A stretch of 64,000 nucleotides of DNA from Bartonella sp. B1099 (GCF_944801835.1 NZ_CALYLN010000001.1:1-64000); one strand, 5' to 3'; positions 44,608 through 54,963 are shown, counted from the stretch's first letter. Made by a program: numbers and translations. The notes: generated by a model not told the origin, from the sequence alone.

Positions 44608-46744
44608 AGATTTTGCTCCTTGCAAATCTGCCCGCTTCTCCCATCAATATCGAAGAAATGAAATGCATTGTCTTCTCAGTCAAAACTCCCTTTTTATGCC
44701 AATTTATGAACCTTTGTAACATTTGAGCTACTTCTTGCTGGGTCATACCTTTAACGCCAAAAGTTGCTAACTTTGCTATATCACTTTCAAATATTTGTCT
44801 CTCTTTTTGAGGCAATTTTCTAATCGTATCAGATAAAATATTTTGAGTAATTTTTGCCCCAGCACGTGCTGTACTAACTTTTCCGTACGGAATGTTAACA
44901 CCTGTTAAAGGAGAAGCCTCTGGTGTTCCTTGAAATGGCTTTAGTGCTCTTTTCGCCGCATCTTCATAAAATCTTTCATCATCTACAGCTTTTCTGAACG
45001 CTTTAACGTTTTTAGGGCTTAAAGACCTGCTAAGATTTTTAGACATGCTACCTGTTTGTAAAATATCCGAAAGTGTATTAATAGGGCGGGATTTTTCTAA
45101 TATGTCATCGATATAATCTCTCATCCCAACGCGATAGGTATTGAGACCATCCGGCATCGCTCCTTTACGAAGACCTTCTGCAATTCCTTCTCCAGATACA
45201 TCTCTTTCTGCAATTTTTTTGCCTTGTTGTATTGCTTCTTCAAAACCTTCATATTTTGCTACACTACCACGTGCTACTTTATAAGTAGGAGCAATCTGGT
45301 CCGCTATCTCTACTAAATCTTTCTTAAGCGACTGATATACAGAAGCCATGCGTTTATCACCAGAATTATGATATTTGTCGCGAAGGTCATCGAGAGACTT
45401 CTTAATTTCATCTAATAACTCCATCGTAGGCTTATAATTAATATGGCGAAAATCTTTAGAATAAAACATTTCTGGCTTTGCATTGCGACGGTCTTTCTTT
45501 AAGATTTTAACGGCTCGTTCAACTGCTTCTTGAAATGCTTCATGTTCAAAAAGATCATTAAGAGCTGGATAATGCTCTTTTCCTACTGGAGTACGATACA
45601 CTTGCGCATAAATAGGTTGATATTCTCTTTTCCCTTGCTCTTCAAGCAACCTTTTTAAAACTTTCGTATCTTGGAGAGGAGTAATGTTTTCATCTGCCGA
45701 TTGACCAATACGGCGGATAGCGTTCTGTACCCTTTCCCCATGAGCATGTTTCAAAAGTTCAGAAACGCGCGTATTTGTTTTTCCCATATTAGCAAGTGAT
45801 ACTTCTAAATTCGGACTAATATCTGTCAAAAATGCGTGACGCGGCGCACTTGCAAGGCGTTCTGCAACATTCTCAACACCATCATCATATAATGTTTTTG
45901 CAACTTCTCTAACCGCTTTGGTTTGAACGTCTTTATAAGCAGGATTAAAATGCCTTCTTACAAAAGGAACCTGTTGCAATCCATGTCCCGCTTTTCTTAA
46001 TCCCCAAGAAGCTCCTGTACCAGCAAGAGAACCAACAGGACCAGCAACTGCTCCAATACCACCACCAATCCCTGCCGAAGCAAGGCGGTCATAAAGACCA
46101 TCTCCCGCACCAGAACCATGTAAAGCACCAGAACCCGCTCCTAAAATTGCCGCCTTACCAATATTTCCAAATGTTGATGCCGCAGCACCTACTCTCAAAA
46201 GTCCAAGCGGAGGAATAAATGAAAGTGCTGTTGGTACAAGCGAACCAACAAGATAAGCAGCTTGAGACAACCATGGATGTTTTTCTTCCAAGGCTTTTTG
46301 GTAAGCGCGTTCTTTTGCTACCCTTCTATTGTAAATCTCTTCTGCCCGTTTATCGCCACTCCAATAATCCTTAAAACCCGCTTCATTCGCCGCTTGTATC
46401 TCATCACTATATCCTGCTGTCAAACCAGATGTACCATGACTTCTAAGTGCATCCCACCACGTAAGATCTTTATCATCAAATGAAAAATCATCTGTTACTC
46501 TTGATTGATTTGCTGTATTTTGTAGTCCTTCAACAAAGTTATTGGATAATTTCGCAATCTCAGCAGGATCTTCAACTACTCGGAAACGTGTTCCATTCTT
46601 GGCGTATACATATTGAGAAGAAGATGAAGAAGGATTATTAGCATGTAGCTTTATAATTTTTTCAATCTCAGCTGCATCTTCAACCACGCGAAAACGTGTC
46701 CCATTCTTAGCGTATACATATCCAGAAGTCTTATAAGGATTCAT
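44600..46744 (-). CDS. putative internal virion/DNA-ejection protein
   Basis: 714 residues. The N terminus carries two copies of YVYAKNGTRFRVVED-AEI (residues about 9-24 and 44-60). A hydrophobic, glycine-rich part (about 160-250) could insert into membranes, and the rest is helical and charged. This build, next to a virion transglycosylase, is typical of podovirus ejection proteins that form the trans-envelope channel. The duplicated N-terminal motif is unusual. No specific family could be named. Confidence 0.65.
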   Translation of the reverse strand: MNPYKTSGYVYAKNGTRFRVVEDAAEIEKIIKLHANNPSSSSSQYVYAKNGTRFRVVEDPAEIAKLSNNFVEGLQNTANQSRVTDDFSFDDKDLTWWDALRSHGTSGLTAGYSDEIQAANEAGFKDYWSGDKRAEEIYNRRVAKERAYQKALEEKHPWLSQAAYLVGSLVPTALSFIPPLGLLRVGAAASTFGNIGKAAILGAGSGALHGSGAGDGLYDRLASAGIGGGIGAVAGPVGSLAGTGASWGLRKAGHGLQQVPFVRRHFNPAYKDVQTKAVREVAKTLYDDGVENVAERLASAPRHAFLTDISPNLEVSLANMGKTNTRVSELLKHAHGERVQNAIRRIGQSADENITPLQDTKVLKRLLEEQGKREYQPIYAQVYRTPVGKEHYPALNDLFEHEAFQEAVERAVKILKKDRRNAKPEMFYSKDFRHINYKPTMELLDEIKKSLDDLRDKYHNSGDKRMASVYQSLKKDLVEIADQIAPTYKVARGSVAKYEGFEEAIQQGKKIAERDVSGEGIAEGLRKGAMPDGLNTYRVGMRDYIDDILEKSRPINTLSDILQTGSMSKNLSRSLSPKNVKAFRKAVDDERFYEDAAKRALKPFQGTPEASPLTGVNIPYGKVSTARAGAKITQNILSDTIRKLPQKERQIFESDIAKLATFGVKGMTQQEVAQMLQRFINWHKKGVLTEKTMHFISSILMGEAGRFARSKIYG

Positions 46745-46746
46745 TT

Positions 46747-48159
46747 CTATTTCTCCTTAACCAGAATTTTACCACTGGAACTATCGATAAAATAAGGTAC
46801 GTTATCCTTAATAGATGCCTCTTCTAAACTCATCTTAGGTATATTTGCACTACCTCTTTGTGACATTCGCGAATCCATAGAATACTGCGCGCTACTTCCA
46901 AATGCTTCATCCACATCCGCAGCTGTTATATTATCATTCATCAAAATAGCTATTTGAGCATCTGTCGCTTTGTTATAAATCTCCTGTAAACGTTGCAAAT
47001 TCTTTATAAGATCCTCAGGAGATGAACTCTGTTGCAAAGCACCATAAACACTTTCTAAAGTCTTACCTTCCCTATCAGTCAAATTACCCAATCCTGAAGC
47101 ACCATTAGGTGATAGTGCCTTAATCCTCTCTAACTTATGAAGCATCACTCCCCCTCTGATAGCTTCAAGATGATTTTTTAAACGTGATGCGGGTGTATTC
47201 CACAAATACTGTAAAAACTGACCAATAGCACCAGTAGATGCTTTAGGATTTTTCTTAAGTATCTCAAGTGCTTCATTTATCGTATACGCTGTACTCTCTC
47301 TCATAATTTTGGCATCTACTATTTGTAACTTTTTCAACTGTTCACGCTGTTGTATCTCTTGATATGCCTTAGATCCCTTGATGACTTCTGCTTCAAACTT
47401 TCCAGTCTCAGGATTGGTAATCAACTGGTAATCAACAGAAACTTTAGGTTTATCACCACCTGTTAGCAGTGCACTAAGCATTTGAGGGTTACGTGCCATG
47501 ACAGCAGCTTCTTCTTCACTGTAGCCTTTGGATTTTAGATACTCGACGGTTTGGTTAACCTGCCCTCTTTGTTTATCGCCTTCATTAAGATGCTTCACAC
47601 CACTTGCAAGCGCATCCCATCCAGAACCACCGGAGGGTGCTGCCGACATGCCTGCAAAAAGATCTTGAAGCTTTTTATAAGCATCTGATTGAAAAAACTT
47701 ATAAGTATTGGATTGTAAAAACTTTTCTAAATCTGTTGGTTCAGAAGGCGGTGTTTGTGATGTAGGTGGCAATGGTTGTGTTTGGGGAACATCAACTTTA
47801 GGTGTAAGTTCTTGTAAGGATTCCTCCAGTGGATTTGGCATAGGTGGATGATTGCCTACACCAAGAGGCATTTCCGTTTTAAGAGCCGTAGAGGGCATAA
47901 ATGGTCCATATGGCTGCTGCATATTTTGTAAATAGGGGTTGGAGGGGGCTTGAACCTCCTCTGGTGCCATCAAAGGGGCGAGAGTCATCCCCGCAGCAGT
48001 AGATATAACACTCTTTGGATTTGCTTTCATGAATTGTCCCAATCTTTGCGCCCCTGTAACCGCTTTTGGAGCCAATCTGGGATAAAGATATCGCATAATA
48101 TGCGGTGCAAATCTCGCTCCTGCCACTAAAGCCATTGGGATTATCGGTGCAACCATCAC
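46747..48159 (-). CDS. putative internal virion/DNA-ejection protein
   Basis: 470 residues. The N terminus is hydrophobic (VAPIIPMALVAGARFAPHIMRYLYP) and followed by a proline-rich linker (residues about 95-140). The remainder is helical, with YLKSKGYSEEEAAVMARNPQMLSALL. It starts two bases upstream of nothing but the next gene and is two bases from it, in the run of ejection genes. The role is inferred from position and composition. Confidence 0.55.
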   Translation of the reverse strand: MMVAPIIPMALVAGARFAPHIMRYLYPRLAPKAVTGAQRLGQFMKANPKSVISTAAGMTLAPLMAPEEVQAPSNPYLQNMQQPYGPFMPSTALKTEMPLGVGNHPPMPNPLEESLQELTPKVDVPQTQPLPPTSQTPPSEPTDLEKFLQSNTYKFFQSDAYKKLQDLFAGMSAAPSGGSGWDALASGVKHLNEGDKQRGQVNQTVEYLKSKGYSEEEAAVMARNPQMLSALLTGGDKPKVSVDYQLITNPETGKFEAEVIKGSKAYQEIQQREQLKKLQIVDAKIMRESTAYTINEALEILKKNPKASTGAIGQFLQYLWNTPASRLKNHLEAIRGGVMLHKLERIKALSPNGASGLGNLTDREGKTLESVYGALQQSSSPEDLIKNLQRLQEIYNKATDAQIAILMNDNITAADVDEAFGSSAQYSMDSRMSQRGSANIPKMSLEEASIKDNVPYFIDSSSGKILVKEK

Positions 48160-48195
48160 ACTCTCCTACAAAGCTATTGTTTAATTATTCTTCAG

Positions 48196-49119
48196 TTATT
48201 GTTTCTTACGAAGAAGTTCGATGACTTCTTTCGACATTCCTGCTGCTACTGCCGCTCCTGCTGGACCACCCATCATATAACCAAAAGCCATTGGTGCTGC
48301 CTGAAGCGCTAGAGAACCTACAGTTCCTACATTCCTCCAAGGATTATTGCCTTGCACCAGAGAATTCGTACTGTTATTCGTCGTCGTACCGTAATTTCTT
48401 GCAAAACCATGACCGGCATTCATCAACATGTTCAGTCTGTTCCAACCGCTATTGTCTTGCTCCAGCCAACGTTCGCGATTGGCATCAACAAGCCGTTGAT
48501 TATAATTATCAAGCACGCCTCCTCCCTGTATGGCATTAGAATAGGCATTGCCATAACCCTGTAAGAAGTTATTCGAAGCTCCCAACTGGTTTTGATTGGC
48601 TTGATCAATCATTGCATTGGCTTGCATCATGTTCTGTACATCTTGATTATACTGGTTTGCTGTAGCACTTGTAGACAAAGCACCAAGTTCATTTGCCAAT
48701 ACATCTGTATGTGCACCAGATCCATAACGACCTGCACCTGCAAAAGAACTGTTAATCGTATCTCTTACACGGTCTAAACTATTTTGAAGAGCGGCATTAA
48801 AAGAGGGATTCTGTCCAACCATACCGCCAGAAGCCATTCTTCCAAGATTATTTGCTGCCAACGTTGGATTGTAGATCGTATTCATCAAAGAACGGTTTTG
48901 ATAATGATGAGGTATACTTCCAAGTCCACCAATGGCATAGCGCGTCTGATCACTTAACGGCGCAACACGCGGTCCCCCATAAACATTGCCACCCATCCCT
49001 GTGTTATACATTTTATAAGCATCCGCACCACCACGCTTAAAGACATTCTGCATCCAAGAAGGCGGGGCGCTCGTCTGCACCTGCTTCTGTTCTTGTGTTG
49101 TCGGTGTCTTGCTCCCCAT
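48196..49119 (-). CDS. phage structural/ejection protein rich in N, Q and G
   Basis: 307 residues. The sequence is dominated by N, Q, G, S and A (e.g. NAMIDQANQNQLGASNNFLQGYGNAYSNA), with a hydrophobic glycine-alanine C terminus (GYMMGGPAGAAVAAGMSKEVI). Such proteins are found between gp10-like and transglycosylase genes of podoviruses and are thought to be ejected. It begins one base after the GNAT-like gene ends. No enzyme motif. Confidence 0.55.
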   Translation of the reverse strand: MGSKTPTTQEQKQVQTSAPPSWMQNVFKRGGADAYKMYNTGMGGNVYGGPRVAPLSDQTRYAIGGLGSIPHHYQNRSLMNTIYNPTLAANNLGRMASGGMVGQNPSFNAALQNSLDRVRDTINSSFAGAGRYGSGAHTDVLANELGALSTSATANQYNQDVQNMMQANAMIDQANQNQLGASNNFLQGYGNAYSNAIQGGGVLDNYNQRLVDANRERWLEQDNSGWNRLNMLMNAGHGFARNYGTTTNNSTNSLVQGNNPWRNVGTVGSLALQAAPMAFGYMMGGPAGAAVAAGMSKEVIELLRKKQ

Positions 49120-49120
49120 G

Positions 49121-49546
49121 TCATAATTCCTTCCTGTAATAAAGCATCGTTATGCCGTAACCTTGCCTGTCCAATGCGCGTTTCCAGCCTAAGCGCCCTA
49201 AAATTTCTATCTCGAAAGCGCCATTCTCACGCGCCCAATCTTCTGCAACTTTTAAATTATCAATTTGATCAAGAACGCCCTTGCCACTGCATTCACAAAT
49301 CAAAACGCGCTTCTTTCCTAAAACTGTCTGTTGTATCTGGGTCGTAACAGCCGCTAAAAATCGCTCGTCATCATCCAAAACAAGCCACAACTGTTTCTTG
49401 CCACTGCAAATGGCTTCAATCAGTTCTTGTAACGTAACTTCATGTTTGAAACGCTCTACATAATCACTCAATGACGCAATGATCTCTTCAAAATACGGCG
49501 CTATACGCTCCAGATCCCAAGAACTGGTCAAATAGACTTTTGCCAT
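49121..49546 (-). CDS. GNAT-like acyltransferase-fold phage protein
   Basis: 141 residues with the pattern of phage GNAT-like proteins: KQLWLVLDDDERFLAAVTT, VLICECSGKG and a C-terminal EIEILGRLGWKRALDRQGYGITMLYYRKEL. The acetyl-CoA loop (R/Q-x-x-G-x-G/A) is not clearly present, so catalysis is doubtful. Homologs of this kind lie next to tail genes in many podovirus-like prophages. It overlaps the preceding gene by one base. Confidence 0.65.
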   Translation of the reverse strand: MAKVYLTSSWDLERIAPYFEEIIASLSDYVERFKHEVTLQELIEAICSGKKQLWLVLDDDERFLAAVTTQIQQTVLGKKRVLICECSGKGVLDQIDNLKVAEDWARENGAFEIEILGRLGWKRALDRQGYGITMLYYRKEL

Positions 49547-51006
49547 TATCCTCTGCCTAAAGGACGTAAATCAACATTAAAACCCGTAATCATTGTCCAA
49601 GATTCATATTCGGGAATGCGCAATTTAAAGCGGTGATAACGATTGCGTGAGCGACCATGATAAGCACCTGTGACATAAGAACATATCCTCTCCTTATGCC
49701 ATGTGATCGGCGTATCGTGATTACGCAATCTTCTCTCACCAATACTTAAAAGACCTTGCGTCGTATCAACCTCTGCAAATATCTTCGTGATAAAGCTAAA
49801 ACTTCCATCCGGTGCCCCCATCTCTTGCGAAACAACCGTTGCCTCCATTGGGGCTCCTGTAAACATAACAAGATGATTTTGATCATCAAAAGCCCCAAGG
49901 ATAGGCGCACCACTTTGCCAACGAGGGCTATCTAAAGAAGCCGGTAAGGACTCAAGATTGATCGAAATCTCATCCAATTGTTCTAAAGTATAACCTGTCG
50001 TAAAGACTGGAAAAAATGTGAAAGGCTTTCCTTGTATCGTCGACCACTTTTGCAAACCCCAATCATAAATAAAGGTAGTTTGCTCGTTGTTACCTCTCTT
50101 TAAAGACCAGTAAATCCGGTTATCAACGGGGTCTATAACCCCTTGCATCTCATCAAGAGCAAACTTATCAAATGTTTTAAAAACCGTTCTATCAACCTTT
50201 TCAAAGCCTATCGGCAAAAGTTGACCATCCAAACTCATCTGATAAAAGCCACCATCACTCGCAAAAAAGGTGTCACTGCCTCGACAAGCTATAGAGGCTG
50301 CACTGCGCGCGCCTCGCTTGTCTTGAATCTTTTGAAACGTAAACACTATCTTAGAACCTGGAACAAAGGTTCCTGCATAAATAGCAGAACGCATAAAAAT
50401 GAGCGGATTGGTCGTTTCTGTTGCCCCTTGGACATATTCTCCATCCGGAAAATCTTGAAAATCACAATTTTTCTGCTTAACAGTCCAATGGGTTGCATCA
50501 TCCAAACCAGACCAATGAATGCGATTGGGATTATCTGTCAATTGCATCAAACAAACAAAAGGTCCCCAAACCTTCACCAATCCGGCTTTCGGTGGATTGC
50601 CCCCTAAATCTTCAAATCTTTCAGAACTGTGGGTATTAAAGACTTGCGGTTTGTCATTTTTATTCACCGCAATAACTCTTTGACCAAACAAAGCAAATGA
50701 CCATTGATTATCTTCATGCGCATGATACGTCACACCACTTTGACTGATGTCTTTCCAACCCTGCGTTTGACTGTCATAACTATAAAGCTTTTGCTTACCT
50801 CCAACAATAATCTTAACACCATTGCCACTTCTAAAAGCTATACAACCCAACGGCTTTTCTTCCAAAGGAACCTTAGAAACAATCGTTGCACTCGGCATAG
50901 GAATGTAACCGCCATCTGCCGGTAAAACATTCACAAGGCTATCTGTAAAGCTGCCATTGACAACCGAAATATCCGGTCGATAATCGGCTATAGGAAAATA
51001 AACCAT
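49546..51006 (-). CDS. P22 gp10-like tail-hub/DNA-stabilisation protein
   Basis: 486 residues. It looks like a beta-propeller-type head-closure protein: VSKVPLEEKPLGCIAF, WSFALFGQRVIAVNKNDKPQVF, GPFVCLMQLTDNPNRIHWSGLDDATHW, then SDGGFYQMSLDGQLLPIGFEKVDRTVF. The length is close to P22 gp10 (472), which seals the portal after packaging. It is the first gene after the late promoter at 51036-51063, so in this element the portal, capsid and terminase genes that normally precede it are missing. Confidence 0.7.
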   Translation of the reverse strand: MVYFPIADYRPDISVVNGSFTDSLVNVLPADGGYIPMPSATIVSKVPLEEKPLGCIAFRSGNGVKIIVGGKQKLYSYDSQTQGWKDISQSGVTYHAHEDNQWSFALFGQRVIAVNKNDKPQVFNTHSSERFEDLGGNPPKAGLVKVWGPFVCLMQLTDNPNRIHWSGLDDATHWTVKQKNCDFQDFPDGEYVQGATETTNPLIFMRSAIYAGTFVPGSKIVFTFQKIQDKRGARSAASIACRGSDTFFASDGGFYQMSLDGQLLPIGFEKVDRTVFKTFDKFALDEMQGVIDPVDNRIYWSLKRGNNEQTTFIYDWGLQKWSTIQGKPFTFFPVFTTGYTLEQLDEISINLESLPASLDSPRWQSGAPILGAFDDQNHLVMFTGAPMEATVVSQEMGAPDGSFSFITKIFAEVDTTQGLLSIGERRLRNHDTPITWHKERICSYVTGAYHGRSRNRYHRFKLRIPEYESWTMITGFNVDLRPLGRG

Positions 51007-51180
51007 GTTAGAAATCCGTTGGAATTATACGCAGTATAATACCAAAAAACACAATAAAGTCAATAGGTTGAGTGTAATTATTTTATATGAATCCACTTAA
51101 GAATCCACACTTTTATACGTGATTCATTTGACCATTTTTTATATAGGATTGTCACGTATGAATAGAGCATAAAAAGCAAA
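51007..51180 (-). promoter_or_regulatory. late promoter of the phage cassette
   Basis: On the minus strand TTGACT (51063-51058), 16 bp, TATTAT (51041-51036), about 30 bp before the first gene. Upstream are the double GTGGATTC and the inverted repeat ATACGTG (51115-51121) / CACGTAT (51153-51159). The distance and sequence of these elements are the same in the two other copies, so they likely bind the late activator. Confidence 0.75.
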
Positions 51181-52640
51181 TCATGATGCAAATATTATAA
51201 CGCATGCGTCATTTAAATGAAATGAAAAGCCGTTATCATTCATAACAGTTCATAAATTTTATGATACGTTTTTATCACTCAAAAATCGCATTGTTTTAAA
51301 ATTTAATCGTTTGAAATTTTCAATAACATACGTTTAAAGAGCACAGCTTGTTTTAAAGATTGGTTTGCTAATCACATAAAGGGAACAAATTAACGTTCGC
51401 CAAAATTGGCGAGCGCAAAATCTAAAAATGTTATAGTAACCTTAAAAAAGTAATCATTTAAAACTTTTATAAGCTTATAGATTTTCATTTATTAAGGACG
51501 CATAAAAAGATTTAAAGACAAAATCGTTTTTAAAACGCTTTCTAAAAATTTAGAAAATGATAGGCAGGCGTTATACAGATACTATCATCACAACAGATAT
51601 GAAATTCAAAACGTTATGTCTTATGATGCGAAAACCTTTTAATGAATTAAGTGCAGTTTTTTTTTGAAGAACAGAACTATATTCGCTTCCATAAAAAAAT
51701 GGAGGCGCATAATGCCATAGAAGTAGAATACTATATACCTTAGACATGGTAATAAAAAACGTTTTAAAAGTTATCGTTTAAAAGCACTCACCCCAAAATT
51801 GGGGGCAGCTATTTAGATAAAGGTAAGCAAGCAAAGTTAAAAACCATTGTAAGATCATAAAGGCATGGGATTTTTCTAAATTTGGAGTCAAAAGCGATAT
51901 TGTTTAAAGAATGCTCTATTCTAAAGATAACGCCTCCAAAATTGGATTGGTTGATTTTGCCAACTCAAAATTGAGCCGGCTAATTTTTAAAAAGATTAGG
52001 TTTTAATGAAAAGTAAAAATACGCTTATAAGGACCTCTTTAAGTGAATGTTTAAACGTTTGAAACTGATGTTTTATAACAGTTATCATTTGTTTTTAAGA
52101 ACGTTTCATTTACGAAAAAACAAAGATCTAGATTTCACAGCAGAGCAAATCTTAAAAGCCTTAGATTTGATAAAAGCGTTTTGATTTATTTAATATGTTT
52201 TGATTTTAGACAATGCGTTATTTGAATTCACTCAACTCAATTTTGAGCTTAGTAGTATATTAAAACGTTTTAAGAAGCGTTTTGATAATGTGCTTTGTTT
52301 CAAATGAATCTCTTTAAGAAATGGACGTTATGATTATACGTTTGATAGCTATAACAAATGTTTATAGTTTCTAAATTCACTCTCTCATTTAAATGCATGC
52401 TATCAAAATTATAGCCATCATTTAAGGTTCTTTTGATAAGTTTTCATAAAGACAAGAAAGCGCTTGCAATATAATACGTTTTGTATATAGGCATTCATTG
52501 TTAATTTCGTTTGTATGAATTATTTGCACATACCTCTATTGAAAAGCCGCGTCATATTAATGGCACGGCTTTCTTTTTGAATTCTCTCTTTTATGATACG
52601 TTTTAAACAATGCTTATAATGCATTTATAGCCATAAAGAA
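51181..52640 (-). repeat. AT-rich non-coding palindromic repeat, right copy (inverted)
   Basis: Inverted and diverged copy of 32461-33724. Palindromes: 51397-51412 (TCGCCAAAATTGGCGA), 51791-51804 (CCCCAAAATTGGGG), 51935-51946 (TCCAAAATTGGA), 51964-51975 and 52236-52247 (both CTCAA/TTGAG arms). An unmatched insertion of about 100 bp lies near 51630-51745. No gene is visible. Confidence 0.65.
52543..52572 (-). terminator. rho-independent terminator after the minus-strand YdcK cluster
   Basis: AAAGCCG (52543-52549) pairs with CGGCTTT (52566-52572); on the minus strand the stem is followed by TTTTC. It lies about 90 bases after the last YdcK-like gene. Confidence 0.75.
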
Positions 52641-52664
52641 GGCACTCACACACTATTATTTGTT

Positions 52665-53435
52665 TTATTTCTCAATCTTTACAACCTCATCGCTTTTATA
52701 GACCTCATAATTATCGGGAACCAATCTTATTTTACTTTGTGTATCTATTTTTGCTCTTCCATAGGCACGACCCCAAACCTTGACATAACCAGAGATTTTC
52801 GCATTGCCATAAACAGAGCCATAAACCGCGGCACGACCACTCACTATAGCATTGCCATAGACCTTGCCATAAATCTTTGCAAAGCCTTTGATAGCAGCTT
52901 GTCCATAAATTTTTGCACTGCTGTAAATACAAGCAGACCCAGAAACCTTTGAATGACCATAGATCCTTGCATGATCATAAACAAAAGCATCATGAGAAAC
53001 GCGCGCATGATTATAAATATGGGAATTGCTATAAACACGGGCGCAACCACTCACATGAGCTTTGCCATAAACATTCCCTGCGACATGAGCACTGTCATAG
53101 ACACAAGCATGGTCATAAATTTTTGCATATCGAGTGATTACAGCCTTGCCATAAACCTCAGCATTGCCATAGACACGCCCCCGCACATGAGAAAGATGCC
53201 TTACTTTAGCATGATCAGAAACATGAGCATAGCCATAGACAAGAGCCTCATCATAAACCCAGCAATTGCCATAGTGTGATAAGTTGCTTTCATTTTCGAT
53301 ATAGCCACCTAGATCGCCAGCCTTGACATCATCAAAATCTTTTAAAGCCCGAATGCGATAAAGGTTTGTAATTTGTTTTGTTAATCTATCTTTAATTTGT
53401 TTTGTTTGATTGGTTAATTCATATTTTTTAGACAT
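52665..53435 (-). CDS. YdcK-like beta-helix protein (fourth of cluster)
   Basis: 256 residues; GAGGGTATTCTT precedes the start. Head KYELTNQTKQIKD, LYRIRALKDFDDVKAGDLGGYIENESNLSHYGNCWVYDEA, then about 25 units (VYGNAEV, IYDHACV), and tail LVPDNYEVYKSDEVVKIEK. It is the counterpart of 31585-32364 in the other cluster, with the same order of units. Function unknown; see the first gene of the cluster for the leader RNA that controls transcription. Confidence 0.8.
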   Translation of the reverse strand: MSKKYELTNQTKQIKDRLTKQITNLYRIRALKDFDDVKAGDLGGYIENESNLSHYGNCWVYDEALVYGYAHVSDHAKVRHLSHVRGRVYGNAEVYGKAVITRYAKIYDHACVYDSAHVAGNVYGKAHVSGCARVYSNSHIYNHARVSHDAFVYDHARIYGHSKVSGSACIYSSAKIYGQAAIKGFAKIYGKVYGNAIVSGRAAVYGSVYGNAKISGYVKVWGRAYGRAKIDTQSKIRLVPDNYEVYKSDEVVKIEK

Positions 53436-53526
53436 AAGAATACCCTCACAATCTAATGTGATAAACGTTTGCTAAAATTTGGAATGGAAAATTTAAAAGA
53501 AGGGCGCCCCCGCAACGCCCGAGCAT

Positions 53527-54129
53527 TCAATTATGCTGCTTTATTTTTGGAGAGACATAGACAATCTCTAATTCTCCATAAGGGGAAAGCCGTTCAATAT
53601 AGGTTTTAATCTCAGTAGACCCACCGACATTTTCACGAATAACAGCAATGCCATGGATATGAGCATTTTCACAAACATGCACGTTATTTGCTATACGAGC
53701 ATTGTCATAAACCCTAGCATTATCATAAACAGAGGCTTTATCATAAATAATAGCCTTGCCATAAACATGAGCATTGCCATAGACATGGGAATTATCAGAA
53801 ATAACAGCATTGCCATAGACATGAGCACTATCATAGACATGACCAGCAACGATAGCATTATCATAAACCCGCGCATGACCATACACACGACCACAAGTGA
53901 TAGCATTGCCAAAAACCCTTGCATTTTCATAAACGTGACCATTTTTAAACACAAGAGCCTCATCATAAACCCAGCAATTGCCATCATGGGATAGATTAGC
54001 TTCCTTTTCAATAAAGCCACCTAAAGAGCCGGCTTTAACATCAGCAAAGTCTCTTAATGCTTTAATACGATAAAGAGTTTGATTATTTAATACACGTGTC
54101 TCATTTGTGAGTGCAAACTTTTTTTGCAT
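53527..54129 (-). CDS. YdcK-like beta-helix protein (third of cluster)
   Basis: 200 residues, the shortest intact member; AAAGGAA precedes the start. Head KFALTNETRVLNNQTLYRIKALRDFADVKAGSLGGFIEKEANLSHDGNCWVYDEA is identical over its first half to the head of 54213-54875. The repeat part is shorter (VYGHARV, VYDSAHV), and it ends in a different tail (IERLSPYGELEIVYVSPKI). A recent duplication of the upstream gene with a new 3' end explains this best. Confidence 0.8.
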   Translation of the reverse strand: MQKKFALTNETRVLNNQTLYRIKALRDFADVKAGSLGGFIEKEANLSHDGNCWVYDEALVFKNGHVYENARVFGNAITCGRVYGHARVYDNAIVAGHVYDSAHVYGNAVISDNSHVYGNAHVYGKAIIYDKASVYDNARVYDNARIANNVHVCENAHIHGIAVIRENVGGSTEIKTYIERLSPYGELEIVYVSPKIKQHN

Positions 54130-54212
54130 AGCACAATTCCTTTATAAAGAGATTTAAATTTTTAAATGAAATGTTTAAAGAAGGGGCGCCCCCGCCGCGC
54201 CGCTGCTTTTAT

Positions 54213-54875
54213 TTATGCTGCTTTGTTTTCAATAATCTTGACAACGTGATCGCTTTCATAAACCTCACAATTTATGGGAACCCAACATAAACCGCTATGT
54301 CTTTTTATCCTTGCATTGCCATAGACCTTGCCTCTAATCACGATATAATCAGAGATTTTCGCATTCCCATAAACAGAGCCATAAACATCAGTATGAGACC
54401 CCACGCTAGCATTACCATAAACCTTGCCATATATTTTTGCAGCGCCACTCACAACAGCATGATCATAAACCACGGCATTGCTATGAATACGAGCACTTCC
54501 TGATAATTTTGCATTCCCATAAACCCTTGCATATTGATAAACCCAAGCGTTATAAGAAAGATGCGCATTGTCATAAACATGAGCATTTGCATAAACGCGG
54601 GCGCGGTCACAAACATGCGCATTGCCATAAACAAAGCCCATGATAATAGCGTTATTAGAAACTTTTGCATTTTCATAAATATAGGCAGTATTTAAAACAA
54701 GAGCATTATCATAAACCCAGCAATTGCCATCATGAGAAAGGTTGCTTTCATTTGCAATAAAGCCACCTAAAGAGCCGGCTTTAACATCAGCAAAGTCTCT
54801 TAATGCTTTAATACGATAAAGAGTTTGATTATTTAATACACGTGTCTCATTTGTGAGTGCAAACTTTTTTTGCAT
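54213..54875 (-). CDS. YdcK-like beta-helix protein (second of cluster)
   Basis: 220 residues; ribosome site AAAGGAA. Its head is the same as that of the next gene; the repeat part has VYGNAHV-, VYDNAHL- and IYGKVYG-type units; the tail WVPINCEVYESDHVVKIIE matches 31585 and 52665. The upstream 85 bases are nearly identical to those before 54129, showing that the duplicated unit includes the start region. Confidence 0.8.
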   Translation of the reverse strand: MQKKFALTNETRVLNNQTLYRIKALRDFADVKAGSLGGFIANESNLSHDGNCWVYDNALVLNTAYIYENAKVSNNAIIMGFVYGNAHVCDRARVYANAHVYDNAHLSYNAWVYQYARVYGNAKLSGSARIHSNAVVYDHAVVSGAAKIYGKVYGNASVGSHTDVYGSVYGNAKISDYIVIRGKVYGNARIKRHSGLCWVPINCEVYESDHVVKIIENKAA

Positions 54876-54963
54876 AGCACAATTCCTTTATAAAGAAGAT
54901 TCAATTTTTAAAATGAAAGAATTTGGTTAGAAAGCAGGCGCCCCCGCCGCGCCCGTGCTTTAT

